Positions 8,943 through 17,676 of a stretch of 64,000 nucleotides of DNA are shown in pieces. How positions within the stretch are numbered: position 1 is the stretch's first letter; each line of letters starts with the position of its first letter. The stretch covers positions 3,100,001-3,164,000 of the forward strand of contig NZ_PYFT01000001.1 in assembly GCF_003023845.1 (NCBI RefSeq), given 5' to 3'. The notes below the pieces were generated by a model that was not told the DNA's origin, made no database searches, and saw only the letters and a program-made list of their open reading frames with translations. Source of the DNA: Adhaeribacter arboris. Lineage in GTDB: Bacteria; Bacteroidota; Bacteroidia; Cytophagales; Hymenobacteraceae. Both the position numbers and the translations under genes were made by a program.

Positions 8943-9374
8943 ATGGAAGCATCCGCTTTATTTGCCCGTTTTGAAGAAAATTTAAATAAGATTCTTTCTA
9001 TTCTGCAAGCCAACAAGGTTGATATGAGCCGTACTCCTTTCGAAACCGTTATTCCTTTAGAAGTAACTCGGCTGTGCGAAATATTAAATACGGCGGGCGC
9101 GCACTTTTCAGTAACCGGTGAAGGCTTACAAACTTTATCTAATTTCCGGGACCAATATATGCAGCATAACCAAAGCGCTTCTGATGCTATGGCTAAAATC
9201 CTGAATGATAAAAGATCGTACCTGAAAACTCCTGAAGGCACTATCCTAACCAAAGAATTACTTATTCGCCGATTAGAATATTTTAATGAGGTAGCCCGCA
9301 CGCTTACAATTATGATCACCCAGCAACAACTTGGGAGCCCACTCCAATATAAATATCCGCATTTACTGCAATAA
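8943..9374 (+). CDS. Hypothetical protein, 143 aa
   Basis: I do not recognise this protein. It is probably all-helical and soluble, with no signal peptide or membrane segment. It contains a central AHFSVTGEGLQTLSNFRDQ stretch and a C-terminal helix ending in TIMITQQQLGSP. Codon use matches the neighbours, which supports a real gene. It stands alone between a 259-nt gap and a very long hairpin that begins 7 nt after its stop. Confidence 0.7.
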   Translation: MEASALFARFEENLNKILSILQANKVDMSRTPFETVIPLEVTRLCEILNTAGAHFSVTGEGLQTLSNFRDQYMQHNQSASDAMAKILNDKRSYLKTPEGTILTKELLIRRLEYFNEVARTLTIMITQQQLGSPLQYKYPHLLQ

Positions 9375-9380
9375 TTAATG

Positions 9381-9446
9381 TTTTATCCGTAAAAGAGCAG
9401 GCCCGGTTTAATAAATTAAACCGGGCCTGCTCTTTTACGGATAAAA
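9381..9446 (+). terminator. 32-bp perfect hairpin, probable terminator
   Basis: Bases 9381-9412 are the exact reverse complement of 9415-9446, leaving a 2-nt centre. The outer ends are TTTTATCCG and CGGATAAAA, so each strand ends in a short U-rich run. The element starts 7 nt after a CDS and probably ends its transcript, but the stem is far longer than a normal terminator. Confidence 0.65.
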
Positions 9447-9519
9447 CGGGGGCTATCTTCTTCTGCTTGCGCCGTAAGAAAAATACAAGTATTGCTATTG
9501 AATCTTATTGGGCATTAAC

Positions 9520-10107
9520 ATGAATTTAATTATTCCTACTGAGTTACAAACAAATCGGTTATTACTTCGGCGTTATCAAGACACGGATGCAACTGAATTT
9601 TTAAATTTGCTTTTAACGAATCAATCCCGCCTGTCTTTAGCTTTTCCGGGTCGGGTAGAAATGAATAAAAAGCTAGAAAATGCCGAATACTTTGTCCGGC
9701 AGATGCGCGCAGATTGGCAATTTAAAAAAGTATTTGAATTTGGGATCTGGCGGTTAGATACCAAGCAGTACATTGGCGATATTGCCCTCAAGAATTTAGA
9801 AAAGAGAGTACCTAAAGCAGAGATTGGCTATTACCTTGATGCGGCGGCGGAAGGGAAAGGATATGCTTCAGAAGCGCTACGAGCAGTTATTGTTTTTGGC
9901 TTTGACACAATGGGTGTAAATAAAATTTTTATTAAAATGCCCGTACAGAATCAGCGAAGTTATCGTTTAGCCGAAAGATGTGGTTTTATCCGGGAAGGTT
10001 TACTTCGGCAGGATTTCCGTTCAGATGAAAAAACCGGCTTGGTCGACGTCTACTATTATGGTATGACCCAGAGCGATTACCAGAGTTTTTTTAACAAACT
10101 CAAATAA
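9520..10107 (+). CDS. GNAT-family N-acetyltransferase (RimJ/RimL-like)
   Basis: This 195-residue protein has the RimJ/RimL-type layout: an N-terminal strand with TNRLLLRRYQDTDA, an IGYYLD strand, the acetyl-CoA-binding turn EGKGYASEAL and a C-terminal NQRSYRLAERCGFIREG. These enzymes move acetyl from acetyl-CoA to an amine, often a protein N-terminus or a small molecule; the substrate cannot be read from the sequence. The ATG at 9520 is preferred over an upstream in-frame TTG at 9508. It is monocistronic, bounded by the long hairpin upstream and a shared terminator downstream. Confidence 0.88.
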   Translation: MNLIIPTELQTNRLLLRRYQDTDATEFLNLLLTNQSRLSLAFPGRVEMNKKLENAEYFVRQMRADWQFKKVFEFGIWRLDTKQYIGDIALKNLEKRVPKAEIGYYLDAAAEGKGYASEALRAVIVFGFDTMGVNKIFIKMPVQNQRSYRLAERCGFIREGLLRQDFRSDEKTGLVDVYYYGMTQSDYQSFFNKLK

Positions 10108-10127
10108 GTATAGTTACCCTGAAAAAT

Positions 10128-10157
10128 AAAAGCCTGCTGAGAATACAGCAGGCTTTT
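10128..10157. terminator. Bidirectional terminator between the GNAT gene and tsf
   Basis: AAAAGCCTGCTG at 10128-10139 is exactly complementary to CAGCAGGCTTTT at 10146-10157, with a 6-nt loop. It separates convergent genes and has A/T tracts on both sides, so it can serve both. Confidence 0.85.
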
Positions 10158-10182
10158 GTTTGTTGAGCAGAATAAAAACTAA

Positions 10183-11016
10183 TTAACCAATTGCCACTCG
10201 CTTAAATTCGCTTACAGTTAAACCTTTGCTAGTTTTGTCCAGCAATTGCGCAATTGTTAACGATGAATCTTTCACAAACTCCTGGTTCAAAAGAGTATTG
10301 TCTTTGTAAAATTTATTTAGTTTACCTTGGGCAATTTTTTCCAACATCGCTTCTGGTTTACCTTCGGCGCGAGCCTGCTCTTTACCAATTTCAATTTCGC
10401 GGGCTACCGTTGCGGCATCTACTCCGTTTTTATCTAAAGCTATCGGTTTCATGGCCGCAATTTGCATTGCCACGTCTTTACCTACTTCCGTTACATCCGT
10501 ACCATTCGTATTTTTTAAGCCTACCAACACGCCTAGTTTACCATTGGAGTGATTATAAGCTACTACTTTATCGGCAACTATAGATTCGTAAGTTACTACG
10601 TCCAACTTCTCCCCTATTTTACCCATCAGGTCGGTGATATGGTCTTGTAAAGAACGGCCATCTGCTTGAGGAGTAGCCAGTAATTCATCTTTGGTGCTAG
10701 CATTCGTTGAAACAGCCGCTTCCAACACTGCTTTTGCCAAGTTCTGGAAATCAGCTACTTTAGATACTGGTTCTGTTTCGCAGGCAAACGCAATTACTTT
10801 CCCGGTAGTACCGTCGGCACTTACTTGAGTTAAAACAATGCCTTCGGATGTAGCATTGTCGGCACGTTTACTGGCAATTTTTTGTCCGGCTTTGCGTAAA
10901 ATATCTTTAGCTGCTTCAAAATCTCCGTTCGCTTCGGTAAGTGCTTTTTTGCAATCCATCATACCAGCTCCGGTTTCCTGACGAAGTCTGTTAACGTCTT
11001 GTGCTGTAATAGCCAT
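10183..11016 (-). CDS. tsf: Translation elongation factor Ts
   Basis: EF-Ts is the nucleotide exchange factor that regenerates EF-Tu-GTP. The 277-residue product has the N-terminal UBA-like helix block with the diagnostic TGAGMMDCKKAL motif at about residues 16-27, followed by the dimerisation core and a C-terminal KFYKDNTLLNQEFVKD segment. Length is normal. It lies downstream of rpsB as in most bacteria, but 174 nt away and behind a U-tract terminator. It therefore probably has its own promoter or depends on read-through. Confidence 0.97.
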   Translation of the reverse strand: MAITAQDVNRLRQETGAGMMDCKKALTEANGDFEAAKDILRKAGQKIASKRADNATSEGIVLTQVSADGTTGKVIAFACETEPVSKVADFQNLAKAVLEAAVSTNASTKDELLATPQADGRSLQDHITDLMGKIGEKLDVVTYESIVADKVVAYNHSNGKLGVLVGLKNTNGTDVTEVGKDVAMQIAAMKPIALDKNGVDAATVAREIEIGKEQARAEGKPEAMLEKIAQGKLNKFYKDNTLLNQEFVKDSSLTIAQLLDKTSKGLTVSEFKRVAIG

Positions 11017-11025
11017 TCTTTTATT

Positions 11026-11109
11026 AGTTATGAGTTAAAAGTTATAAGTTATGAGTTGAATGCATTTAAACATTATTGATCTAATGTCTAACATCAAACG
11101 TCTAACATC
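11026..11109. repeat. Short direct repeats in the tsf leader
   Basis: AGTTATGAGTT occurs at 11026-11036 and 11047-11057, with a partial copy between. GTCTAACATC occurs at 11086-11095 and 11100-11109. Both pairs lie in the non-coding leader of tsf. Confidence 0.7.
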
Positions 11110-11121
11110 CAATTAGTTATT

Positions 11122-11163
11122 TAAAAAAAACTGAACATCAGAATATTAGCTCCGATGTTCAGT
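11122..11163 (-). terminator. Rho-independent terminator after rpsB
   Basis: On the minus strand a 10-bp perfect stem (11154-11163 with 11130-11139) is followed by eight U residues (A run at 11123-11130 on the plus strand). It lies 28 nt past the rpsB stop and upstream of tsf. Confidence 0.85.
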
Positions 11164-11190
11164 TGTAGAAAAGCGTTCAATAAATTTAGA

Positions 11191-11952
11191 TTATTCCGCA
11201 GCAATTTTTTCGGCTACCCCTTCTTCTTCCGAACGTTTTCTTTCGGTTTCTTCTTTATCTACTTTTCTTTCCGATAAACCTTCTTCGATGGCTTTGCCCA
11301 TTACACCCACAATCAGGGAAATAGACTTAGAGGCATCGTCATTTGCGGGGATAGGAAAATCTACTAATTCTGGGTTAGAATTAGTATCCACAATGGCAAA
11401 TATCGGTAAGTTTAATTTTTGTGCTTCTTTAATTGCAATATGTTCGCGTTTCACATCTACTACAAACAAAGCTGCCGGTAAACGGGATAAATCAGCAATA
11501 CCACCTAACACCCGGCCTAATTTCTCGCGCTCCCGCGATACCATTAAGCGTTCGCGTTTCGCCAAGTTGGCGTAAGACACGTTATCTTTGATCATTTTAT
11601 CGATGGTCGACATTTTTTTCAAAGACTTGCGCACCGTAGCAAAATTGGTTAGCATGCCACCTAACCACCGATCCGTTACATAAGGCATTTTCAGGCGTTT
11701 CGCTTCTTCGGCTACAATATCCTGCGCTTGTTTTTTAGTAGCCACGAACATAATTTTACGACCCGATTTAGCAATCTGGCGGATAGCCGCTGCTGCTTCG
11801 TCTAAAGACGCTACTGTTTTATTTAAATCAATAATATGGATACCGTTTTTCTCCATGAAAATATACGGTGCCATTTTTGGATCCCATTTCCGGGTAAGGT
11901 GTCCGAAGTGAACACCAGCATCCAACAATTCTTTATAATTAACACTTGCCAT
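11191..11952 (-). CDS. rpsB: 30S ribosomal protein S2
   Basis: S2 is a structural protein of the small ribosomal subunit. The 253-residue product begins with the typical [19 protein letters not shown] block and has the conserved [12 protein letters not shown] and [20 protein letters not shown] segments. A short charged tail follows. It starts 18 nt after rpsI and is the third gene of a rplM-rpsI-rpsB transcript. A terminator follows it. Confidence 0.98.
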   Translation of the reverse strand: MASVNYKELLDAGVHFGHLTRKWDPKMAPYIFMEKNGIHIIDLNKTVASLDEAAAAIRQIAKSGRKIMFVATKKQAQDIVAEEAKRLKMPYVTDRWLGGMLTNFATVRKSLKKMSTIDKMIKDNVSYANLAKRERLMVSREREKLGRVLGGIADLSRLPAALFVVDVKREHIAIKEAQKLNLPIFAIVDTNSNPELVDFPIPANDDASKSISLIVGVMGKAIEEGLSERKVDKEETERKRSEEEGVAEKIAAE

Positions 11953-11970
11953 TTTGATACACCTTTAAGA

Positions 11971-12357
11971 TTAACGTTTAGAGAACTGGAACGAGCGTCT
12001 AGCTTTTCTTTTACCAAATTTCTTGCGTTCCACCATGCGAGGATCACGGGTAAGAAATCCTTCTTTCTTCAGGCCCGGACGGTTGTCGGCACTTTCTGAA
12101 ACCAATGCTTTCGCAATAGCTAACCGGATTGCTTCGGCCTGGCCGCTAACACCGCCACCTCTGACGTTGGCTTTTACGTCGTATTTACCTATCTGATTCA
12201 GCGTCTGGAACGGCTGATTCACGATGGTTTGCAGTACTTCACTCGGAAAGTACGCTTTTATATCTCTATCGTTAATAGTGATATTCCCTTGCCCGGCCGT
12301 GATATAAACACGAGCCACCGAGGTTTTTCTTCTACCAGATGTATTGAGAACTTCCAT
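11971..12357 (-). CDS. rpsI: 30S ribosomal protein S9
   Basis: S9 is a small-subunit protein whose C-terminal tail reaches the P site. The 128-residue product starts GRRKTSVARVYITAGQG after a short leader and ends in the basic FGKRKARRSFQFSKR tail typical of the family. It follows rplM by 14 nt, the near-universal L13-S9 order. Confidence 0.98.
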   Translation of the reverse strand: MEVLNTSGRRKTSVARVYITAGQGNITINDRDIKAYFPSEVLQTIVNQPFQTLNQIGKYDVKANVRGGGVSGQAEAIRLAIAKALVSESADNRPGLKKEGFLTRDPRMVERKKFGKRKARRSFQFSKR

Positions 12358-12371
12358 TAATTAGTATATAG

Positions 12372-12818
12372 TTAAGATATTTTTACTTGTTTTGGTTGCT
12401 GCGCTTCGTGCGGATGCTCGGCTCCGTCGTAAACGAACAAATTACGAAATTGTTCCCGGCCTAAACGGGTTCTGGGCAACATGCCCCGTACAGCTCTTTC
12501 TATTACTTTAGCGGGAGATTTCGCTTTTAATTCACGTACAGTAGTTTGTTTCTGACCACCAGGATAGCCTGAGTGCGTCACATAAACTTTATTGTCTAAT
12601 TTTTTACCGGTTACCCGCAATTTTGAAGCGTTTACAACAATTACGTTGTCGCCGCAATCGGCATTAGGAGTAAACGAAGGCTTATTTTTGCCTCTTAAAA
12701 TATTGGCTACCTGGCTGCACACACGGCCTAGGCTGGCGTCTCCGGCGTCTATCACTACCCAGCCTTTATTCGCGGCCGCTTTATTAACTGATAGCGTCTT
12801 ATAACTTAAATGATCCAT
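12372..12818 (-). CDS. rplM: 50S ribosomal protein L13
   Basis: L13 is an early-assembling large-subunit protein. The 148-residue product has the signature block WVVIDAGDASLGRVCSQVA, then VRGMLPRTRLGREQFRNL and YDGAEHPHEAQQP near the C-terminus. It is the first gene of the ribosomal protein operon, and a good Bacteroidota-type promoter lies about 60 nt upstream on the minus strand. Confidence 0.98.
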   Translation of the reverse strand: MDHLSYKTLSVNKAAANKGWVVIDAGDASLGRVCSQVANILRGKNKPSFTPNADCGDNVIVVNASKLRVTGKKLDNKVYVTHSGYPGGQKQTTVRELKAKSPAKVIERAVRGMLPRTRLGREQFRNLFVYDGAEHPHEAQQPKQVKIS

Positions 12819-12880
12819 TTTTTGTGCTTTTAAAGCGATTTAGATGTAAAATTAATTCTTCTGTTTTCAGAAAATGAGCA

Positions 12881-12912
12881 CAAAGATAGAAGCATTAGTT
12901 TGCAAATCCAAA
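12881..12912 (-). promoter_or_regulatory. rplM operon promoter (-33 TTTG, -7 TATCTTTG)
   Basis: Read on the minus strand, TTTG (12912-12909) and TATCTTTG (12888-12881) are separated by 20 nt, matching both consensus boxes and spacing of Bacteroidota housekeeping promoters. Transcription should begin near 12874, giving a leader of about 56 nt. The rest of the 424-nt gap up to 13242 shows no gene. Confidence 0.75.
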
Positions 12913-13242
12913 CTAATTTGCTATTTCTCTGTAAGTAAGGGTATTTACGTGGTTATGTAATTCAAGATTTTACCAGAATATATTCTTCATCGAATAACCA
13001 GATTATATACTTTTAAATGCTAATTCATTTTTGTTCTACTGTTTAGTAATAACCTAGTATCTTACTTCCGTTTTCTATAAGAAGAATAATCGTTAAAGAT
13101 TATCTACTTGTTTTCTTTGATTACCTCGTACAAATACGGATATCATTTATAACCTAACTGAAAGCAGACTAACTTTTCGGCGATTTTTACGTATTATCTG
13201 CAACTGTTTAAATGTGAGCAGCTATTTTGAATTATTTGTGCA

Positions 13243-13878
13243 ATGTACATTGTAATAAATGAACTGGAAAAAGATGTTCTAAGAGAAATCATTAACATAA
13301 GCTTAGCGCGGGCGGCTGATTCTTTTGCTAATTTTTCTAAAAAAGCGGTATTATTGGCCGTACCTGAAATTAAGATTATTGAGCCGCGTGTTTTACCGGA
13401 TGTAATTGATGAATTTGAAGACGAATATCAAATTATTCGGGCGGAAATAGAAGGTGAACTAAGTGGTAAAACATTTTTACTTTTTTCGGAAGAACAAACC
13501 GAAAAACTTGCTGAGGCATGCTTGAATAATACTTCAAAAATAGATATTCAAAGTAAAGAAGCTCTTTTAATTACTGTTAGCCAAATCATTACACGGGCTA
13601 TTGTGGATGAGTTGCACCACTTGTTACAACTTCAGTTAAAGGCTCTTCCGTCAGAAGCTTTATTTGATTATGAGCAACTTCCTATCTCCTATATTTTAGA
13701 AGATTTACCGGCGCATCAGCCTTTTGTTATCGCTATAAAAACACAGTTTCAAAAACTAGTTAATCCCCTGGAGCTGCCTTTAATTGTTGTCCTTCACGCC
13801 AACTCCGTTTCAAAATTATTGCACATTCTTCGCCAAAACAACCTTTACGATTTTAGACTTTTACAGGATAAAGATTAA
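13243..13878 (+). CDS. CheC/CheX-like phosphatase-fold protein
   Basis: This 211-residue protein resembles CheC-family proteins, which dephosphorylate CheY-like receivers. The N-terminal helix DVLREIINISLARAAD contains the catalytic D-x3-E-x2-N pattern at Asp11, Glu15 and Asn18. A VPEIKIIEP strand follows. The second helix expected in CheC (around EALLITVSQIITRAI) lacks the Glu/Asn pair, so only one site looks usable. No chemotaxis gene is nearby and gliding Bacteroidota often lack flagella, so the partner may be an orphan receiver. The ATG at 13243 has no long leader upstream. The family call is moderate. Confidence 0.65.
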   Translation: MYIVINELEKDVLREIINISLARAADSFANFSKKAVLLAVPEIKIIEPRVLPDVIDEFEDEYQIIRAEIEGELSGKTFLLFSEEQTEKLAEACLNNTSKIDIQSKEALLITVSQIITRAIVDELHHLLQLQLKALPSEALFDYEQLPISYILEDLPAHQPFVIAIKTQFQKLVNPLELPLIVVLHANSVSKLLHILRQNNLYDFRLLQDKD

Positions 13879-13901
13879 CCTACTGTAGTTTACCAAACGG
13901 A

Positions 13902-14615
13902 TCAGGAATATTGCTGCAGCGTTTTTACCAACACCTGAAAATCTTTTGGGTATGGAGACTGTATTTCTGTTGGTTCGCCGTTTAATAAAGTAAAGCCTAG
14001 TTTAGTAGAATGTAAAGCAAACCGTTTAATAAAAGGCTGCTCTTCGGTGTCTTTACTTAAATTAAATTTTCTTTTCAGATCTGATAAATAAACGTGCGCG
14101 CCTCCGTAAAGTAAATCGCTCACAATGGGGGCATTTAAGTAAGCCAGGTGAAGCCTTATTTGGTGCATACGGCCGGTTATGGGTTTGCAGGCTACCAGCG
14201 TGTGTTTCGGATACTTTTCTAAGGTAGTAAAATACGTTTCAGCGGGTTTGCCTTTGTAGGCTAATTTGGCCGTGCCTTTTAAACCCGGTTGAATGGAACG
14301 ATCTACTAATTGTTCCTCGAACTGGTGCACTCCCCAAACCACCGCGTGGTATAATTTAGCTACCTCGCGGTGTTCAAACTGCATCGATAAATGCCGGTAA
14401 GCTTCGTTATTTTTAGCTAAAGCTAAAGCTCCGGAAGTTTCTTTATCTAAACGATGGCAAGCTTGTACATCCGGATGGTATTGGCGAGCCAATTTTAATA
14501 CATTCGTCGTGTGTAAGGCCCGGTCTTCGAGAGTGGCTAAAAAAGGCGGTTTATTTATGATAATATAATCGTCGTTCTCAAATAAAATTAAATCTTTAAA
14601 AACCGGGTATTTCAT
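13902..14615 (-). CDS. RluA-family pseudouridine synthase
   Basis: This 237-residue enzyme isomerises uridine to pseudouridine in RNA. It has the active-site motif HRLDKETSG near residues 54-62, containing the catalytic Asp, and the downstream GRMHQIRLHLAYLNAPIVSD block. No N-terminal S4 domain is present, so it is a short RluA/TruC-like form. The exact rRNA or tRNA target cannot be told. It converges with the CheC-like gene, and the two stop codons are 23 nt apart. Confidence 0.92.
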   Translation of the reverse strand: MKYPVFKDLILFENDDYIIINKPPFLATLEDRALHTTNVLKLARQYHPDVQACHRLDKETSGALALAKNNEAYRHLSMQFEHREVAKLYHAVVWGVHQFEEQLVDRSIQPGLKGTAKLAYKGKPAETYFTTLEKYPKHTLVACKPITGRMHQIRLHLAYLNAPIVSDLLYGGAHVYLSDLKRKFNLSKDTEEQPFIKRFALHSTKLGFTLLNGEPTEIQSPYPKDFQVLVKTLQQYS

Positions 14616-14651
14616 AAAGTGGCTGTACCGATAAACATTTAGATGAAATAA

Positions 14652-14676
14652 TTAAAAAATCTGCCAGACAGATTTT
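14652..14676 (-). terminator. Terminator downstream of the histidine kinase
   Basis: On the minus strand AAAATCTG and CAGATTTT form an 8-bp stem (14676-14669 with 14663-14656), with a 5-nt loop, followed by a U-rich stretch. It lies about 90 nt past the kinase stop. Confidence 0.65.
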
Positions 14677-14766
14677 AGTAATGTAAGTTACTGTACGAAG
14701 GTAATTGTTTGTAGAGTAGCTTTTTGGTTTTGTTTTTATTATCGGCTCCGCTTTTACAAATAAGCA

Positions 14767-15819
14767 TTAGGTTACGGGTAATTTAGCCTTTGGTTTAGAT
14801 AATTTAAATTTAAGCGACGTACCCTTCCCCAATTCACTGCTAACCATTATGGTAGAGCGGTGCGCTTCTATAATGTGCTTCGAAATAGCTAAACCTAAAC
14901 CAGAACCGCCGCTATCGCGGGAACGGCTTTTATCGATGCGGTAAAATCGTTCAAAAATCCGAAGTTGGTGTTCTTTGCCAATACCCGGACCATCGTCGGC
15001 AACGGTAACTAATACTTTCCGTTTCCCATCGAGCAGAGCTACCCAAATATTCCCGTTTTCGCTGCCGTATTTAATAGCATTATCCACTAAATTAATGAGA
15101 ACTTGTTTAATGCGGTTACGATCGGCGTAAACCATTATTTGCTGATGACCGTTATGTTGCAGGTGTAGTGTTATTTTTCGGGCTTGGGCTTTCGCATCCA
15201 GTTCATCAAAAACTTCCCGGCAAAGCGTAAGCAGGTCCATGGCGTGCTTATTCATCTTCACTACTCCTTTTTCGAGTTGCGAAATACTGATTAAGTCCTG
15301 CACCAAAGCATCCAATCCATCTAAACTTTTGGCAGCTTTCTGCAGAAATTTATCGCGTACGTTTTCATCGTCCATGGCGCCATCCAGTAAGGTGTGAATA
15401 AAGCCTTGGGCCGCAAAAATGGGGGTTTTCAACTCGTGCGATACATCCGCTAAAAATTCGCGGCGAAGTACCTGTAATCGTTTCAGTTCGTCAATTTCTT
15501 TTTGCTTTTGTTCGGCCATAAACAATATTTCGTCCTTAATCCGTTTTAACGGATCGGGCCGAAACAGAAATTTATTACTCATCCTCCGAAACTCTTTGCG
15601 CTTAATGTGCTCTAAACCGGCGTAGATATTATTAATTTCTTTAAAAATTAAAATTTCAAAAGAAAAGTAGATAAGTAAAAAGCAGGCCGAAAAAGCAATA
15701 GCCAAGGTAAGGACCCGCGCCCGAAAAGGAAGGTAAGGACCAAAGAGTAAGCCCGCGGCAATAACCAATGCTACTGCTCCCGAAATTAGAAGAGCAATGG
15801 TGCGGGAAGAAAAGCCCAT
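14767..15819 (-). CDS. Sensor histidine kinase (PhoR-like)
   Basis: This 350-residue membrane kinase has two N-terminal transmembrane helices (about residues 7-27 and 36-58) with almost no periplasmic loop, so it probably senses within the membrane or through partners. The H-box FLADVSHELKTP places the phospho-accepting His at residue 128. N-box NLVDNAIKYG, G1 DDGPGIG and G2 GGSGLGLAISK are all intact. It follows its response regulator by 5 nt, so the pair is co-expressed. The layout resembles PhoB-PhoR, but phosphate sensing is not proven: no pst or phoU gene is nearby. Confidence 0.93.
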   Translation of the reverse strand: MGFSSRTIALLISGAVALVIAAGLLFGPYLPFRARVLTLAIAFSACFLLIYFSFEILIFKEINNIYAGLEHIKRKEFRRMSNKFLFRPDPLKRIKDEILFMAEQKQKEIDELKRLQVLRREFLADVSHELKTPIFAAQGFIHTLLDGAMDDENVRDKFLQKAAKSLDGLDALVQDLISISQLEKGVVKMNKHAMDLLTLCREVFDELDAKAQARKITLHLQHNGHQQIMVYADRNRIKQVLINLVDNAIKYGSENGNIWVALLDGKRKVLVTVADDGPGIGKEHQLRIFERFYRIDKSRSRDSGGSGLGLAISKHIIEAHRSTIMVSSELGKGTSLKFKLSKPKAKLPVT

Positions 15820-15824
15820 ATATT

Positions 15825-16517
15825 TTAATCGGTGTTAAACTTATAACCGACGCCTTTAATTGTTTTTATATGATCTTCCCCAATTTTTTCGCGAACCTTC
15901 CGGATGTGAACGTCTACGGTGCGGGCAATAACGTACACATCGGTACCCCACACATTATTTAAGAGCTCTTCGCGGTTAAATACTTTGTTGGGAGTGGCAG
16001 CCAGAAAGGAAAGTAACTCAAATTCTTTTTTCGGTAAGGTAATGCGTTCGTCGCCTTTAAATACCGAAAAACTAGTACGATCGATGCGAATATTGCCGAT
16101 TTCAATTACCTGGTGATCGTCACCGGTTTGCTGATTATCGCGCCGAACGTGAGCAGCTAAACGACTTAATAATGCCCTGGGCTTAATTGGTTTCGTAATA
16201 AAATCATCCGCTCCGGCATCAAAGGCGGCTATTTCAGAAAATTCTTCGGAACGGGCGGTTAAAAATAAAATGTAGGTATCCCGAAATTCCAACTTTTCGC
16301 GTAATTGCCGGCAAGCGGTAATTCCATCCATAACCGGCATCATTACATCCATTAAGATAATATCCGGATTAAATTTAGCAGCGGTATCCAAGGCTTCTTT
16401 GCCATTTTCAGCACAAGCAACTTCGTAACCTTCTTTGGCTAAATTGTATTGCAACAATTCGGTAATATCCGGATCGTCGTCGACTACCATAATTTTATAC
16501 TGATTTGTATTCTGCAC
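15825..16517 (-). CDS. OmpR/PhoB-family response regulator
   Basis: This 230-residue regulator has an N-terminal receiver domain (acidic DDDPD at 13-17, phospho-acceptor Asp57 in ILMDVMMPVMDG, Lys in ITKPIKP) and a C-terminal winged helix ending RTVDVHIRKVREKIGEDHIKTI-type sequence and a GVGYKF strand. It is the first gene of a two-gene operon with the histidine kinase. A -7 box (TATCTTTG) lies about 90 nt upstream. Confidence 0.95.
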   Translation of the reverse strand: MQNTNQYKIMVVDDDPDITELLQYNLAKEGYEVACAENGKEALDTAAKFNPDIILMDVMMPVMDGITACRQLREKLEFRDTYILFLTARSEEFSEIAAFDAGADDFITKPIKPRALLSRLAAHVRRDNQQTGDDHQVIEIGNIRIDRTSFSVFKGDERITLPKKEFELLSFLAATPNKVFNREELLNNVWGTDVYVIARTVDVHIRKVREKIGEDHIKTIKGVGYKFNTD

Positions 16518-16606
16518 GTCTTTATTGGTTAAGTAAGTGGTTGTTTTAACAAGTAAGGGGTGAGAATAAATTTAATATTTAAAACAGGTAGTCTCTGATT
16601 TCGAAA

Positions 16607-16640
16607 CAAAGATAAGAGAAATCGTTAATTTTAGTACAAC
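16607..16640 (-). promoter_or_regulatory. Promoter of the two-component operon
   Basis: On the minus strand TATCTTTG (16614-16607) matches the -7 consensus exactly, with GTTG (16640-16637) 22 nt upstream as a possible -33 element. Confidence 0.55.
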
Positions 16641-16713
16641 CGGACGAAGTACTTATATTTTTGACAGGAAAGCCCACAAATTCTACCCATAAAAAGTATT
16701 CCAATCGTCTATA

Positions 16714-17511
16714 TTATTCGTTGCGGGCCAGGTTTAAACGATATTTTAAACCACTATATTCGTATAAATCTACTTTCACAGCTCCCACCAATAATTCGGC
16801 CTTTATCAAAACCGGAATTTTATTTTTATCATCCGATAGATAAACGCTTACCGAATTTTCTCCCGCAAATAAATCGGTATCGGGCATTTTAGGCACTAGT
16901 TTGAAAGCTCTAAAAGTACCAGCTTTGGTCTCCACCGTTTCACGGCCCTTGTATACCACTTGCATGTCGTACACTTTTTTATAAAAATAACCTTTTATCC
17001 GGATTACATCCCCTACCCGATAGCGATCCAGGTTTAAGGTACGCAAATAATAGAAACCGCTCACCACGTCCTGTACCCTATCCGGCACTTTTAAATTTAG
17101 AACTTGCTTTGTTTCTACCAGAGCGGTATGCACATTGTGGTTAAAAGTTACATTCTCTTTTTTCCGGTATTTTCCTTCTTCTACATTACGATGATACTTT
17201 TGAGGCACCATTAAGCTAGTATCAATGTACGACCGCCAGGTATCGCGAATGCGAATAAAAAAATCAAAAGAACCAACGGTTTTACCAAATACATTGGCCC
17301 TATAGCAAGGCCGGTCGTTCACTCGATGAATGTCGGGGGCAATTTCTATTTCTGCTTCGGCCGCATTGATTAAACCATAATGTACTTTGTATTTTAACGT
17401 TTCGCCGGTAGTAAAACTTGGTCGCTCTGCCGGTAGTTCGAGGGGTTGCTGTATTACGAAGCCAGAAATAATCAGGAATACCATAATAACAGCCAAGTAA
17501 ATTTTATTCAT
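16714..17511 (-). CDS. DUF3108-domain exported protein
   Basis: This 265-residue protein starts with a signal-anchor-like helix (IYLAVIMVFLIISGFVIQ). It then has the features of DUF3108 proteins: FTTGETLKYKVHYG near the start, a repeated AEIEI strand, and VYLSDDKNKIPVLIKAEL near the end. The family is periplasmic, with a predicted beta fold and no known activity. It lies alone on the minus strand downstream of recA, with a terminator between. Confidence 0.85.
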   Translation of the reverse strand: MNKIYLAVIMVFLIISGFVIQQPLELPAERPSFTTGETLKYKVHYGLINAAEAEIEIAPDIHRVNDRPCYRANVFGKTVGSFDFFIRIRDTWRSYIDTSLMVPQKYHRNVEEGKYRKKENVTFNHNVHTALVETKQVLNLKVPDRVQDVVSGFYYLRTLNLDRYRVGDVIRIKGYFYKKVYDMQVVYKGRETVETKAGTFRAFKLVPKMPDTDLFAGENSVSVYLSDDKNKIPVLIKAELLVGAVKVDLYEYSGLKYRLNLARNE

Positions 17512-17625
17512 AAAAGCCGGAATATAATATACCAGTAGCTTTAGCTAAGTATTATTTTTACAAATTACTGGTAAATGTATAACGAATTTTGCTCGTTCGT
17601 ATTGGTTTACCATACTTAAATTCAT

Positions 17626-17654
17626 AAAAAAAGGTGCCATAATTGGCACCTTTT
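17626..17654 (-). terminator. recA terminator
   Basis: On the minus strand a 10-bp perfect stem, AAAAGGTGCC with GGCACCTTTT, is followed by a run of U residues. It sits 23 nt after the recA stop. Confidence 0.85.
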
Positions 17655-17676
17655 CCTTGTAGAGAGTTAAAATTTA

